Shown one piece after another: positions 47,900-56,967 of a stretch of DNA of 64,000 bases (its first letter is position 1; each line of letters starts with the position of its first letter). Source of the stretch: Campylobacterales bacterium (GTDB lineage: Bacteria > Campylobacterota > Campylobacteria > Campylobacterales > Sulfurospirillaceae); assembly GCA_016930915.1 (NCBI GenBank), contig JAFGFU010000008.1, forward strand, positions 29,561 to 93,560, in the 5' to 3' direction. Position numbers and translations under genes: made by a program. The notes under the pieces are model-generated. The model was given only the letters and a program-made list of their open reading frames with translations, ran no database searches and was not told the origin of the DNA.

Positions 47900-49699
47900 T
47901 TGCAAGAGTTTAGAAATATTGCCGTGATCGCGCACGTTGATCACGGAAAAACGACCCTAGTGGATGAGTTGCTAAAGCAATCAGGTACGTACAGTGCGCA
48001 CCAAAAAGTAGAAGAAAGAGCGATGGACAGTAATGATTTGGAAAAAGAGCGTGGTATTACCATTCTTTCCAAAAATACAGCCATTCGTTACAAAGAGACT
48101 AAAATTAACATTATTGACACCCCAGGCCACGCCGATTTTGGTGGTGAGGTTGAGCGTGTTTTGAAGATGGTTGATGGTGTTTTACTTCTTGTTGATGCGC
48201 AAGAGGGTGTTATGCCCCAAACCAAATTTGTTGTAAAAAAAGCATTGAGCCTTGGACTTTGTCCGATTATTGTGGTCAATAAAATTGACAAACCAGCTGC
48301 TGATCCTGATCGTGTTATTGATGAAGTGTTTGACCTTTTAGTAGCGCTTGGTGCGAATGAGCAACAACTTGAATTCCCTATTATTTACGCTGCGGCACGT
48401 GATGGTTATGCAAAATACAGCATGGATGATGAGAACAAAAATCTTGAACCTCTTTTTGAAACGATTATCAAGCATGTTCCAGCACCTTCTGGTAAAGCAG
48501 AAAATCCTCTTCAACTTCAAGTTTTCACCCTTGATTATGACAACTATGTGGGAAAAATTGGTATTGCACGTATTTTTAATGGAACCATTAAGAAAAATGA
48601 GACGGTATTGCTGGCAAAAGCTGATGGCGAACAAGTACGTGGACGTGTATCAAAATTGATTGGATTTCATGGTTTGGATCGTATTGATATTAACGAAGCA
48701 GAAAGTGGTGATATTGTAGCGGTAGCTGGTTTTGAAACCCTTGATGTGGGTGATAGCTTGGTTGACCCTACTAATCCTATGCCACTTGATCCTTTGCACA
48801 TTGAAGAACCGACCCTCTCCGTTGTGTTTGGTGTTAATGATTCTCCTTTTGCGGGACTTGAGGGTAAGTATGTAACGTCAAATAAACTTGCAGAACGCCT
48901 TGAATCTGAGATGAAAACGAACATTGCAATGCGATATGAATCTGAGGGTGAGGGTAAATTTAAAGTTTCAGGACGAGGGGAACTTCAAATTACTATTTTG
49001 GCTGAAAATATGAGACGTGAAGGTTTTGAGTTTTCACTAGGACGACCCGAGGTTATTATTAAAGAAGAAAATGGCGTTAAAATGGAGCCATATGAGCATC
49101 TTGTGATTGATGTTCCTGATGAATTCACGGGTGCGGTTATTGAAAAATTAGGTCGCAAAAAAGCAGAGATGAAAGCGATGAACCCAACAGGCGATGGACA
49201 AACCAGAATTGAGTTTGAAATTCCAGCTCGTGGTTTGATTGGTTTTCGTGGGCAGTTTTTGACTGATACTAAAGGTGAGGGCGTTATGAACCACTCTTTC
49301 TTAGAATTTAGACCTTTAAGTGGTGAAGTTGAACACCGTAAAAATGGTGCATTGATTTCTATGGAGACTGGTACAGCGATGGGTTACTCACTCTTTAGTT
49401 TACAAGAGCGTGGTATTTTATTTATCGATGTACAAGTTAAAGTGTATGCGGGTATGATTATCGGTGAGCATTCACGTCCAAATGATTTAGATGTTAACCC
49501 CATCAAAGGTAAGCCACAAAGTAACGTAAGAAGTAGTGGAGCGGATGAAGCGATTAAGTTGGTTCCACCTCGAAAAATGAATCTTGAGTTAGCGCTTGAG
49601 TGGATTGAAAATGACGAATTGGTAGAGGTTACACCGACCAATATTCGTATTCGTAAAAAATACCTTGACCCAACCGTACGTAAGCGTATGAGTCGCTAA
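47900..49699 (+). CDS. typA: ribosome-associated GTPase TypA/BipA
   Basis: 599 residues, starting at a TTG (47900) with CGAGGAGA upstream; the next ATG is far inside the G domain. G1 is [10 protein letters not shown]2 has RGITI, G3 [11 protein letters not shown]4 VVNKIDKP. Domains II, III, V and the C-terminal TypA-specific domain follow ([13 protein letters not shown]). Needed for ribosome assembly and stress or low-temperature growth. A 10-pair hairpin follows the stop. Confidence 0.95.
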   Translation: MQEFRNIAVIAHVDHGKTTLVDELLKQSGTYSAHQKVEERAMDSNDLEKERGITILSKNTAIRYKETKINIIDTPGHADFGGEVERVLKMVDGVLLLVDAQEGVMPQTKFVVKKALSLGLCPIIVVNKIDKPAADPDRVIDEVFDLLVALGANEQQLEFPIIYAAARDGYAKYSMDDENKNLEPLFETIIKHVPAPSGKAENPLQLQVFTLDYDNYVGKIGIARIFNGTIKKNETVLLAKADGEQVRGRVSKLIGFHGLDRIDINEAESGDIVAVAGFETLDVGDSLVDPTNPMPLDPLHIEEPTLSVVFGVNDSPFAGLEGKYVTSNKLAERLESEMKTNIAMRYESEGEGKFKVSGRGELQITILAENMRREGFEFSLGRPEVIIKEENGVKMEPYEHLVIDVPDEFTGAVIEKLGRKKAEMKAMNPTGDGQTRIEFEIPARGLIGFRGQFLTDTKGEGVMNHSFLEFRPLSGEVEHRKNGALISMETGTAMGYSLFSLQERGILFIDVQVKVYAGMIIGEHSRPNDLDVNPIKGKPQSNVRSSGADEAIKLVPPRKMNLELALEWIENDELVEVTPTNIRIRKKYLDPTVRKRMSR

Positions 49700-49719
49700 A
49701 AGATTCTTTACATGTAAAA

Positions 49720-49749
49720 AGATTTTGCCATGTAAAAGTGGCAAAATCT
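49720..49749 (+). terminator. hairpin after typA
   Basis: AGATTTTGCC and GGCAAAATCT form a perfect ten-pair stem with a ten-base loop, preceded by a dispersed palindrome (49707-49718). No long T run follows, so it may be a pause or processing site before lemA. Confidence 0.6.
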
Positions 49750-49768
49750 CTCAAACTTAGGAGTTGTT

Positions 49769-50326
49769 ATGCAGACTTTTTTCATCGTTTTAGGTGTTAT
49801 ACTTTTGATTGTTGTCTTTATGTACAACTCTTTAATTTCTAAAACAAATCAAGTTGAAAATATTTTTGCAGGGCTTGATGCCGTTCTTAAAAAGCGCTAT
49901 GACCTGATTCCTAATCTCATTGCGAGTGTTAAAGAGTATATGGTGCATGAGCGTGAAACGCTAGAAAAAATAACCACATTACGCACCCAAGCACTTCAAA
50001 CCAACCTTCACAGTCATGAAAAAATAGCTTTAGATAAAGAGCTAAGTTCCATATTAGGTGGGCTAATGGTAGCAGTTGAAAACTATCCTACACTCAAAGC
50101 CAATGAAAACTTTTTACACCTACAAGGCACGCTTCATGAAATTGAAGAACAAATTTCTGCGGCACGCCGTGCGTACAATCAAAGTGTGACTGATTATAAC
50201 AATGCCATTGAGATGTTTCCCAGTAATGTGATGGCAGGTTTTATGAAATTAAGACGCAAAGAGGTTTTTAATATTCCTTCGCAAGAGCGTCAAAATGTGG
50301 ATGTTAAAAATCTTTTTCAAAAATAG
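49769..50326 (+). CDS. lemA: LemA-family protein
   Basis: 185 residues, ATG at 49769 with TAGGAG. An N-terminal membrane segment (about 4-22), then a long helical bundle with YNSLISKTNQVENIFAGLDA, KKRYDLIPNLI and AARRAYNQSVTDYNNAIEMFP, the core LemA motifs. Anchored in the inner membrane; biochemical role not known. Followed after nine bases by a DUF3137 gene, the usual partner. Confidence 0.9.
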   Translation: MQTFFIVLGVILLIVVFMYNSLISKTNQVENIFAGLDAVLKKRYDLIPNLIASVKEYMVHERETLEKITTLRTQALQTNLHSHEKIALDKELSSILGGLMVAVENYPTLKANENFLHLQGTLHEIEEQISAARRAYNQSVTDYNNAIEMFPSNVMAGFMKLRRKEVFNIPSQERQNVDVKNLFQK

Positions 50327-50335
50327 GTAGCGGTT

Positions 50336-51301
50336 GTGAAAAAACGTGCATCGATTGTGGATTATTATTATGAATCGATGTATCCTGAACTTGAAGTATT
50401 AGAACAAGATCGATTGGTTATTGTTTCAAAATTAAAAAAAGCTGCATTTTTTCTCTTTTGTTGTGCCATCATTGCTTATCTTCTTCTGCACCAGAATTTT
50501 CATATGGAATTTTTAGAAGCATTTATGCTCTCTTTTGGAAGTACTTTTATGCTGTTTATGTTTGTGTATCGTCACGAAAGTGCAGGATACAGTATGCTCT
50601 TTAAAGACCATGTGATTGAAAAAATCATCCATTTTTTAGACCCTTCACTGATATATCAGAAGCATCGTTATCTTTTGGAGAATGTGTATCAAAAGAGTGA
50701 GCTTTTTATTGAAGCATATGATCGTTATCGTGGTAGTGACTTAGTGGAAGGCCTTATTGAAGGAGTTGGTGTTCAATTTTGTGATTTACATGTAGAAAAA
50801 AAATACCGTACAAAAAATGGTAAAGAGGAGTGGAAGGATATCTTTTCAGGGCTCTTTTTTGTGGCCGATTTTAACAAACATTTTCAGACAAATGTGGTAG
50901 TTTTACCTGATCATGCAGAGCGAATACTAGGTGTCGTTGGTTCGTGGCTTCAAAGTATGAATATAGGCAGAGGAGAGTTGATTAAGTTAGATGATGCTTT
51001 ATTTGAAAAGTATTTTGTGGTGTATGGAGAGGATCCTATCGAAAGTCGTTATATTTTGACGCACGCTTTGATGGAAAAAATCGTGCAGTTACGCCAAAAA
51101 AGTGGTAAAAATATCTATCTCTCTTTTGTGGATTCTAAAATTTATATTGCTATAGAGTACAACAAAGCGCTTTTTGAGCCGATATTATGGAAGTCCTTAT
51201 TAAAATTCTCTTATATCAAAGAGTATGTGGAGCTTTTATCAATGATGATAGGTATTGTGAAACATTTTAAATTGGATGAAAAACTTTGGAGCAAACGTTA
51301 A
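50336..51301 (+). CDS. DUF3137 membrane protein
   Basis: 321 residues, GTG start at 50336. Two membrane segments around residues 36-75, then a soluble alpha/beta domain with SGLFFVADFNKHF and the later VYGEDPIESRYIL, both typical of DUF3137. No known activity. Gene pairs LemA-DUF3137 occur in many bacteria, suggesting a joint membrane function. Its stop overlaps the next start (TAATG). Confidence 0.82.
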   Translation: MKKRASIVDYYYESMYPELEVLEQDRLVIVSKLKKAAFFLFCCAIIAYLLLHQNFHMEFLEAFMLSFGSTFMLFMFVYRHESAGYSMLFKDHVIEKIIHFLDPSLIYQKHRYLLENVYQKSELFIEAYDRYRGSDLVEGLIEGVGVQFCDLHVEKKYRTKNGKEEWKDIFSGLFFVADFNKHFQTNVVVLPDHAERILGVVGSWLQSMNIGRGELIKLDDALFEKYFVVYGEDPIESRYILTHALMEKIVQLRQKSGKNIYLSFVDSKIYIAIEYNKALFEPILWKSLLKFSYIKEYVELLSMMIGIVKHFKLDEKLWSKR

Positions 51302-51753
51302 TGTTTAATGAACGATTACTTAAGATTTCACTTGCTTTTATAGCGATTCTTATTCTTCTTGGGATTATTATGATTAACTATGCGCTCCATGATGATGGAA
51401 CACGTTCATCGTATGAAAATGTCTCTTCTTCTAAAAGCGCAAAGGCTAGCAATAATGCCAATGAGGTAAGTCTTGATACTGTTTATATTAATATCAAATC
51501 TTCTAAATACAAAATTTTAAAAGCCGATATGGCGCTTCAAATGAAAAGTGCACAAGATAAAAAAGCATTGCAAGGCAATATGCAAAATGTACGCAATGCC
51601 GTTTTACGCTATTTGAATGAAATGGAAGCGAATGGGTTAGAAACCAATAATGGAAAAGACCGTCTTAAAGAAGAGTTGATTTATATGCTTGAGGGAAGTT
51701 TTGGTTATGAAGTTGAGACGATTTACTTTAAAAACTTTATTCTCTCCCCTTGA
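51301..51753 (+). CDS. small membrane-anchored hypothetical protein
   Basis: 150 residues from the ATG at 51301, which overlaps the preceding stop. One membrane segment (about 9-28), then a helical, lysine-rich periplasmic or cytoplasmic domain. Third gene of the lemA unit. Not recognised. It converges on and overlaps by 17 bases with the MFS gene on the other strand. Confidence 0.7.
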   Translation: MFNERLLKISLAFIAILILLGIIMINYALHDDGTRSSYENVSSSKSAKASNNANEVSLDTVYINIKSSKYKILKADMALQMKSAQDKKALQGNMQNVRNAVLRYLNEMEANGLETNNGKDRLKEELIYMLEGSFGYEVETIYFKNFILSP

Positions 51754-52831
51754 AAAAGTATAGGCTAATATAGGCTAAAAGTGCTACGATACTTGCGTAT
51801 AAATAAAGATATACTCCATAAAAATATCCCGCCAATAATGCTCCCACAAATCCCCCCAATCCAAACGATATACCATAATAAAATTGAGCAGCTAGCTTTT
51901 TGTGGCTGTAAAGGGTGTATAAAAGACTAAGTGCTGCAGTGTGATGAAGGGCAAAACTAAAAGCATGTAGGGATTGAGAGAAGTACGAGATCAAAAGAGA
52001 GGATGGAAAAGCAAAGAGTAAAAACCATCGAATAGCAGTACTTAAAACACTAAAGCGCACCAAAGTTAGGAGATTAAAATGTTGTAAAATAGGCGCTTGA
52101 AAATAAAAAAGCACAATCTCACACATGACTCCAAATGCCCATAAATAACTGGTTGTTTCCAAACTAATACGATGGTCTGTTTCATAGATGGTAAAAAAGT
52201 TATAAAACGCTCCAAAACTAACTTGCATCAGAAAAAGAGCTATCCAAAAAAAGCTTACATGTAAAAGGTTAAAAGGTTCATTTTCTTCTGAAGAAGGGGC
52301 AAAGTTTGGGTTATTGTGTGTGAGCCAAAAAGCAAAAAAAGCAGTTAATCCAATGGCAAAAAGAAGATAATGTAAGCCATTGGTATAATCATTTAAATGA
52401 CGTGCAAGAATAATAGCAATCAGCATAAAGCCTATTGAGCCAAAAAGACGTGATTTACCGTAACGTTCTTTTTGAAGATGTTCCATAGCATAAGTTTCAA
52501 TGTAGGGTAAAATGAGCCCTAAGCACGCACCTAGAAGCATATTGGGAAGCATGAAAAAGTAAAAATTGTGGATGCTCATATAAAAGAGTAAAACAGCAAC
52601 TATAGCGCCTATCAGTGCTGTATAAAACGTTTTTTGTGTAAGCTTAAAATGTTTGAGAAAGAAAAAAGGGACAATAAAACGCATGAGTGGGGCAAGGGCA
52701 AAAATAGTACCAATTTGCAAAGCGCTATAACCTAGCATTTGGAGAATTTTAGGCATAAAAATAACATAGACACCTGTGACAACAAAGTAGAAAAAGAAGA
52801 AGCCTGAGATTTTTAAAAAAATCATTTGCAA
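51737..52831 (-). CDS. MFS transporter, HcaT/NupG-like
   Basis: 364 residues, about 11-12 helices. It resembles the small PPP/HcaT-type MFS group (FYFVVTGVYVIFMPKILQ at the start; ERYGKSRLFGSIGFM in the third to fourth helix). Substrate unknown. Last gene of the secG-to-MFS operon; its start overlaps the RDD gene by ten bases. Palindrome 52255-52265 is read as L-L-H-V. Confidence 0.78.
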   Translation of the reverse strand: MQMIFLKISGFFFFYFVVTGVYVIFMPKILQMLGYSALQIGTIFALAPLMRFIVPFFFLKHFKLTQKTFYTALIGAIVAVLLFYMSIHNFYFFMLPNMLLGACLGLILPYIETYAMEHLQKERYGKSRLFGSIGFMLIAIILARHLNDYTNGLHYLLFAIGLTAFFAFWLTHNNPNFAPSSEENEPFNLLHVSFFWIALFLMQVSFGAFYNFFTIYETDHRISLETTSYLWAFGVMCEIVLFYFQAPILQHFNLLTLVRFSVLSTAIRWFLLFAFPSSLLISYFSQSLHAFSFALHHTAALSLLYTLYSHKKLAAQFYYGISFGLGGFVGALLAGYFYGVYLYLYASIVALLAYISLYFFKGRE

Positions 52832-53283
52832 AAGGGTGCGGTACGGCTTATGAGGTCATACAAAGCTAATTTGTCTTTACGAAAAATGGGAACAAGGAGT
52901 CCAAAAAGAGTGGCCGTGGCCATAACCATTGTTCCATAACGTAGGATAATGCGTTGCCATGAAGGTGTTTGTAAGGAGGAGAGTTCTTTGAGTTCTATTT
53001 CATAGGCTTTATAACCAGGGGTTTGTCCCTTACGTACCAAAAAGAGTGTGGTAAGCACACCATAAGAGAGTAAGATAAGTCCCCACCCTTCTAGCATATG
53101 TTCTGCAAAGCCTTCTCGTGAGCCAAAAACAAGGTAAAAAACACTGTATAAGATAGGCATCAAGAGCATAAAAGAGTCAACAGTAAAGGCTTTTAAACGT
53201 TTGGAAAAGGGTGCAATGCGATAAAGAGGCTGTGCTTTTGGCAGTTCTTTTTTAATGCCTTTTTTAGACTCTCTCCATCGCAT
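52822..53283 (-). CDS. RDD-family membrane protein
   Basis: 153 residues, three membrane helices. The RDD pattern begins with RLKAFTVDSFMLL and continues with KGQTPGYKAYEIELK. RDD proteins are small, of mostly unknown activity; some act in ion exchange. Placed just after pyrE in several epsilonproteobacteria, as here (six bases). Confidence 0.82.
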   Translation of the reverse strand: MRWRESKKGIKKELPKAQPLYRIAPFSKRLKAFTVDSFMLLMPILYSVFYLVFGSREGFAEHMLEGWGLILLSYGVLTTLFLVRKGQTPGYKAYEIELKELSSLQTPSWQRIILRYGTMVMATATLFGLLVPIFRKDKLALYDLISRTAPFCK

Positions 53284-53289
53284 AGGCTC

Positions 53290-53898
53290 TTAATTCCCTC
53301 TACTGCCTGGTTTATAAGCAACGCTACCTTCTTTACACAAAGGGCACCCATTTGGCTCATAAATATCAAATTCAAAATCTGCTAATGCAAAAAATGGGGC
53401 ATCATTGGGAAGTTTACATGTAGGTTTTGCACTCACAGTACTTCCTACTCGCTTGCAAAAACCACGGTTGGCAAGGGCTGCAAAACCGACAATCTCTCCA
53501 CCCATACTCTCCGCCACTTTAGCTGCTTCAAGGGCAGAACCGCCTGTGGTGATAATATCTTCACAGACAAGAATTTTCTCACCCTTTTTGACCTCAAAAC
53601 CACGACGGATGGTCATCTCACCATTGACACGCTCTGCAAAGATAAAGCGTTTGCCAAGTGCGCGTGCTAACTCATAGCCTGCTAAAACGCCTCCTAAGGC
53701 TGGAGAGCAGATGGTGTCTATTTCAATACCGTGTGCTTCAATCATCTTTGCCAATTCTACGGCTAATGTCTCAGCGACTTTTGGGTCTTCTAACACCTTA
53801 GCGCTTTGAAGGTAGTAACGTGAGTGCTTACCACTGCTGAGGAGAAAATGTCCTTCTAAAAGGGCATTGGCATCTTTATATATCTGTGCTACGTCCAT
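53290..53898 (-). CDS. pyrE: orotate phosphoribosyltransferase
   Basis: 202 residues. The PRPP-binding signature [14 protein letters not shown] is intact, and [13 protein letters not shown] starts the substrate site. Converts orotate to OMP in pyrimidine synthesis. It follows frr by ten bases. C-terminal [18 protein letters not shown] is a small extra tail with a Cys pair. Confidence 0.94.
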   Translation of the reverse strand: MDVAQIYKDANALLEGHFLLSSGKHSRYYLQSAKVLEDPKVAETLAVELAKMIEAHGIEIDTICSPALGGVLAGYELARALGKRFIFAERVNGEMTIRRGFEVKKGEKILVCEDIITTGGSALEAAKVAESMGGEIVGFAALANRGFCKRVGSTVSAKPTCKLPNDAPFFALADFEFDIYEPNGCPLCKEGSVAYKPGSRGN

Positions 53899-53908
53899 TC
53901 AAAACCCT

Positions 53909-54469
53909 TTAAATTTTAAGTAATTCTGCTTCTTTTTCTTTGACCAAATCATCGACTTTAGAAACCGTGGCATCGGTGATTTTTTGGACTTCATCTTGAC
54001 CTTTTTTGGATTGATCTTCTGTAATGAGTTTGTCTTTTTCAAGCTTTTTGACTTGATCGTTGGCATCTTTACGTACGTTTCGAATGGCGATTTTTGCTTT
54101 ATCGCCCATAGATTTTGCTTGTTTAGCGCCCTCTTTTCTCTGCTCACTGGTCATTGGAGGAAAGAAGAGTTTAATGCTTTCGCCATCATTGTTGGGATTG
54201 ACACCAATGTTTGCTTGCATAATGGCTTTTTCAATTTCTCTGAGCATTTTTTTCTCCCATGGAGAAATGGTAATGGTGGTTGCATCGGTTGCTAAAACCG
54301 TTGCAACTTGACTAAGACCTGTGGGTGTTCCATAATAATCGACGTGAATATTATCTAAAATCGTGGTAGAGACTTTTCCGCTACGAATGGTCATAAAGTC
54401 ACGTTTAAGTGCTGCAATACATTTTTCCATATGCTCTTTTTGTTCTGCATATACTTTATTTAGTTCCAT
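53909..54469 (-). CDS. frr: ribosome recycling factor
   Basis: 186 residues. Three-helix bundle protein; [20 protein letters not shown] and the [18 protein letters not shown] stretch are typical. It splits post-termination ribosomes with EF-G. The start overlaps the end of the deacetylase gene by 14 bases. Order secG - deacetylase - frr - pyrE - RDD. Confidence 0.95.
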   Translation of the reverse strand: MELNKVYAEQKEHMEKCIAALKRDFMTIRSGKVSTTILDNIHVDYYGTPTGLSQVATVLATDATTITISPWEKKMLREIEKAIMQANIGVNPNNDGESIKLFFPPMTSEQRKEGAKQAKSMGDKAKIAIRNVRKDANDQVKKLEKDKLITEDQSKKGQDEVQKITDATVSKVDDLVKEKEAELLKI

Positions 54470-55412
54470 AGTTATCCTTTACAAGTAGTTTCGTTGAAAT
54501 TTTATTGCCCACCGAGATCATGACTCGTGTGCGCTCTTTGATGGCTATTTTATTGATATTTGTCTGAAAAATACCCTCACTCAGGTTTAACGCTTCATAC
54601 CCATATCCACTGATATAAATGCCTCCTTTGGAAGCAGACGTTTTTGCCTTTACATGTAAAGATGTTAGGGCACTGTTTTTTCTCAGCGTTAAAGGCTCAA
54701 TCCACTCTGCCTCAAGGGCTTTATATTTTAAAAATCCTGCTAAATCACTTTTGCCGACAAGGGCTGAGCGGTCTAAATCCATAGGGTCGCTAAACGAGGC
54801 AACTGCTCCCATATTTTGATTGAGAATAGCTTCAAATCCATACGTTGACGCAATGGCTTTTACCCGAGGTGAAAATTCTCCAAAAGGGTAAGAAAAATAG
54901 TGAGGTTTAAAACCTAGCTGTTTTTCAAAGAGTTGAAGACCCATTTCAAAATCTTTTTTCAACTCAGTATCATTAAGCTCATGCATATGTGGATGATTGA
55001 ATGAATGAAATTCTAAAGCGCCGTATTTGGCAGTTTCACGGAGTTGTTCCCAACTCATATAGTCACCATATCTTTTTTCGGTTGCTCCTACGTAGACAAA
55101 CATGGAAAAAGGGTAGTTGTACTCTTTAAAGAGGGCAAGTCCATGTTCATAAAAGCTTTTATAGTTGTCGTCAATGGTTAAAACGACCCAATGATCTGGA
55201 ATATTCTCTTTGTTGTAAAGCGCACGAACCAGTCTTTCGAGCGGAATGACTTCGTAACCGTGCGTTTTAAAATAGTCAAATTCTCTGCGTAGCTCTTCAA
55301 GGCTAGTGTTGGTTGAGGGGTGTCTAGTATCGTTAAAACGATGATAAATGAAGATGTGAGCATCTGCCCACATCATTACACTCAACGTCAAAAAAAGCCA
55401 AAAAGATTTCAT
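54456..55412 (-). CDS. secreted polysaccharide deacetylase family protein
   Basis: 318 residues. Signal peptide of about 17 residues (ends MMWADA). NodB-type fold with [12 protein letters not shown] (first Asp), [13 protein letters not shown] (the His-x4-His metal pair) and YPFGEF. The first motif, T-I-D-D-N, differs from the common T-F-D-D-G. A C-terminal beta domain (about 235-318) is extra. Probably trims acetyl groups from a surface sugar or peptidoglycan. It is an insertion into the otherwise conserved secG-frr-pyrE order. Palindrome 54649-54660 is read as L-H-V-K. Confidence 0.83.
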   Translation of the reverse strand: MKSFWLFLTLSVMMWADAHIFIYHRFNDTRHPSTNTSLEELRREFDYFKTHGYEVIPLERLVRALYNKENIPDHWVVLTIDDNYKSFYEHGLALFKEYNYPFSMFVYVGATEKRYGDYMSWEQLRETAKYGALEFHSFNHPHMHELNDTELKKDFEMGLQLFEKQLGFKPHYFSYPFGEFSPRVKAIASTYGFEAILNQNMGAVASFSDPMDLDRSALVGKSDLAGFLKYKALEAEWIEPLTLRKNSALTSLHVKAKTSASKGGIYISGYGYEALNLSEGIFQTNINKIAIKERTRVMISVGNKISTKLLVKDNYGTK

Positions 55413-55418
55413 GGCAGA

Positions 55419-55760
55419 TTATTTAAGTGTTGGAGCTTCAGGTGCGGCAGGTGCTACAGGGACTGATGTAGTAGGCGTAGCGGGTACAACACTTTTTTCA
55501 ATTTTAATCTCTTCTGCGAGAGATACTTTTCTATCTTGATTGTAAAAATAGCCTAATGTAAGTGTATTAGCAACAAAAACAATCGCTAAAATAAAGGTAA
55601 ACTTTGCCATAAATCCTGCAGGTCCTTTTGCACCAAAAAGGGACTCATTGCTTCCGCTATAAGCACCAAGGCCGATAGAAGAGCTTTTTTGAAGGAGTAC
55701 AGCGATGGTTAAAATAGCTGTTAAAATAAACTGAAAAACCAGTAAAACGGAGGTGATCAT
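55419..55760 (-). CDS. secG: protein translocase subunit SecG
   Basis: 113 residues. Two membrane helices (about 3-22 and 50-72) around the conserved GAYSGSNESLFGAKGPAGF loop. A Pro/Ala/Thr-rich tail follows (VPATPTTSVPVAPAAPEAP), common in this lineage. Works with SecYE. First gene of the operon. Confidence 0.93.
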   Translation of the reverse strand: MITSVLLVFQFILTAILTIAVLLQKSSSIGLGAYSGSNESLFGAKGPAGFMAKFTFILAIVFVANTLTLGYFYNQDRKVSLAEEIKIEKSVVPATPTTSVPVAPAAPEAPTLK

Positions 55761-55940
55761 TCGTGATGTCCTTTGTTTTCAAAATAATGTAGAACTAAGG
55801 ATTATACCTAAAAGCTGTTAAAAAATCGTTAAAGCACGTTTAACTCCTTTTTTTCTTTCTTTAGATTCTGCTTTAAAAGGCTCTTTTTTTAGTGATAAAA
55901 AAGTACAATTTGAGTAAAAATAAGCGGATACCTTTTTAAA

Positions 55941-56642
55941 ATGATGGCAAACCATATCAAAGAATTTTCCAAAAATGCACACAGTTATGATGCATACACT
56001 GCTTTACAGCAAGAAATAGCCAATTATTTGGTTTCACATATTGATTCACAGCCTCAGAGTATTTTAGATTTAGGATGTGGAAGCGGAGCAGTTTTAAAAC
56101 AGATTGCATGGTCATTTGAGCATTTTCTTGGCGTAGATAGTGCTGTAAATATGTGTGAATTGCATCCTAAAAGTGAAAAGGTCAAGGTCGTATGTGAACG
56201 TTTTGAATCGCATGCATTGTTTGAAAAAAATTATGATTTGATTATTTCCTCTTCTGCATTACAATGGGCGAATGATATTGAGTCCTTGATTCACAAAATT
56301 GCTTTTACATGTAAAGAAGGGGCATTTGCCATTTTTACTGACAAAACCTTTGAAACCATCTATGAAATGAGTGGTTTGAAACGCTTTCTTCCGAATGCTA
56401 AAGCACTTAGTTTACTTTTTGAGGCACTCTTTACATGTAAAATAGAAATTAAAACATTTCGGCTCTATTTTGAAGATAATCTCTCAAAATTTCGCTATAT
56501 TAAAAAAAGTGGTGTTAGCGGTGGTGAAAAACGTTTGAGTGTAGCCCAAACAAAAGCCCTTATTGAAAATTATCCGCATACGTATCTTGAGTTTGAAGTG
56601 CTTTTTGTTTGGGGAAATTCTAAACTTAATGAAATAGTATAA
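55941..56642 (+). CDS. bioC: BioC-like malonyl-ACP methyltransferase
   Basis: 233 residues. FSKNAHSYDAYTALQQEIA and ILDLGCGSG (motif I) followed by LIISSSALQWANDIESLI are characteristic of BioC, the SAM-dependent enzyme that starts pimelate synthesis for biotin. No other biotin gene is near. A clear ribosome site is missing; two adjacent ATGs are possible starts. Two dispersed palindromes (56304-56315, 56430-56441) are both read as F-T-C-K. Confidence 0.8.
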   Translation: MMANHIKEFSKNAHSYDAYTALQQEIANYLVSHIDSQPQSILDLGCGSGAVLKQIAWSFEHFLGVDSAVNMCELHPKSEKVKVVCERFESHALFEKNYDLIISSSALQWANDIESLIHKIAFTCKEGAFAIFTDKTFETIYEMSGLKRFLPNAKALSLLFEALFTCKIEIKTFRLYFEDNLSKFRYIKKSGVSGGEKRLSVAQTKALIENYPHTYLEFEVLFVWGNSKLNEIV

Positions 56643-56967
56643 TTAATACTTATACAACTGTAATATTTTACTTATTAAACTTAAATAAAAAAATTGACCA
56701 TAATTTATTTTTTTTGGCTTTTATGATAAAAATATTTGCGAAAAGGTTAAAAATATTAAACCTTTTTGTTAAAAAAATGACGAAGATAAACCAAAAAAAT
56801 TTAGAGTAAAATCCCCATAAATTGGCTATTTAGTTAATATAACTTTCCTTTTGTTCATTTTTTTTTACCTTTTGTAAGTTCTTTCTAAGATTTTACGCTT
56901 ACAATAGAACGTATAAGATGTACTTACAAATAGGTTTTTGAAGTACAAAGCTTAATAAGGAGATGCA
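56643..56967. promoter_or_regulatory. 325-base AT-rich region upstream of the psr operon
   Basis: No gene is seen. It holds TTGTAAG at 56872-56878 and CTTACAA at 56898-56904 and 56923-56929, an inverted copy and two direct copies at 25-26-base spacing, ending 38 bases before the psrA start. AAGGAG at 56957-56962 is the psrA ribosome site. The repeats look like binding sites of a regulator; the promoter itself is not clear. Confidence 0.5.

Noticed and set aside
51286..51300. Start of the small membrane protein at 51286
   Set aside because: The ATG at 51301 overlaps the preceding stop as TAATG and avoids five extra codons inside the DUF3137 gene.
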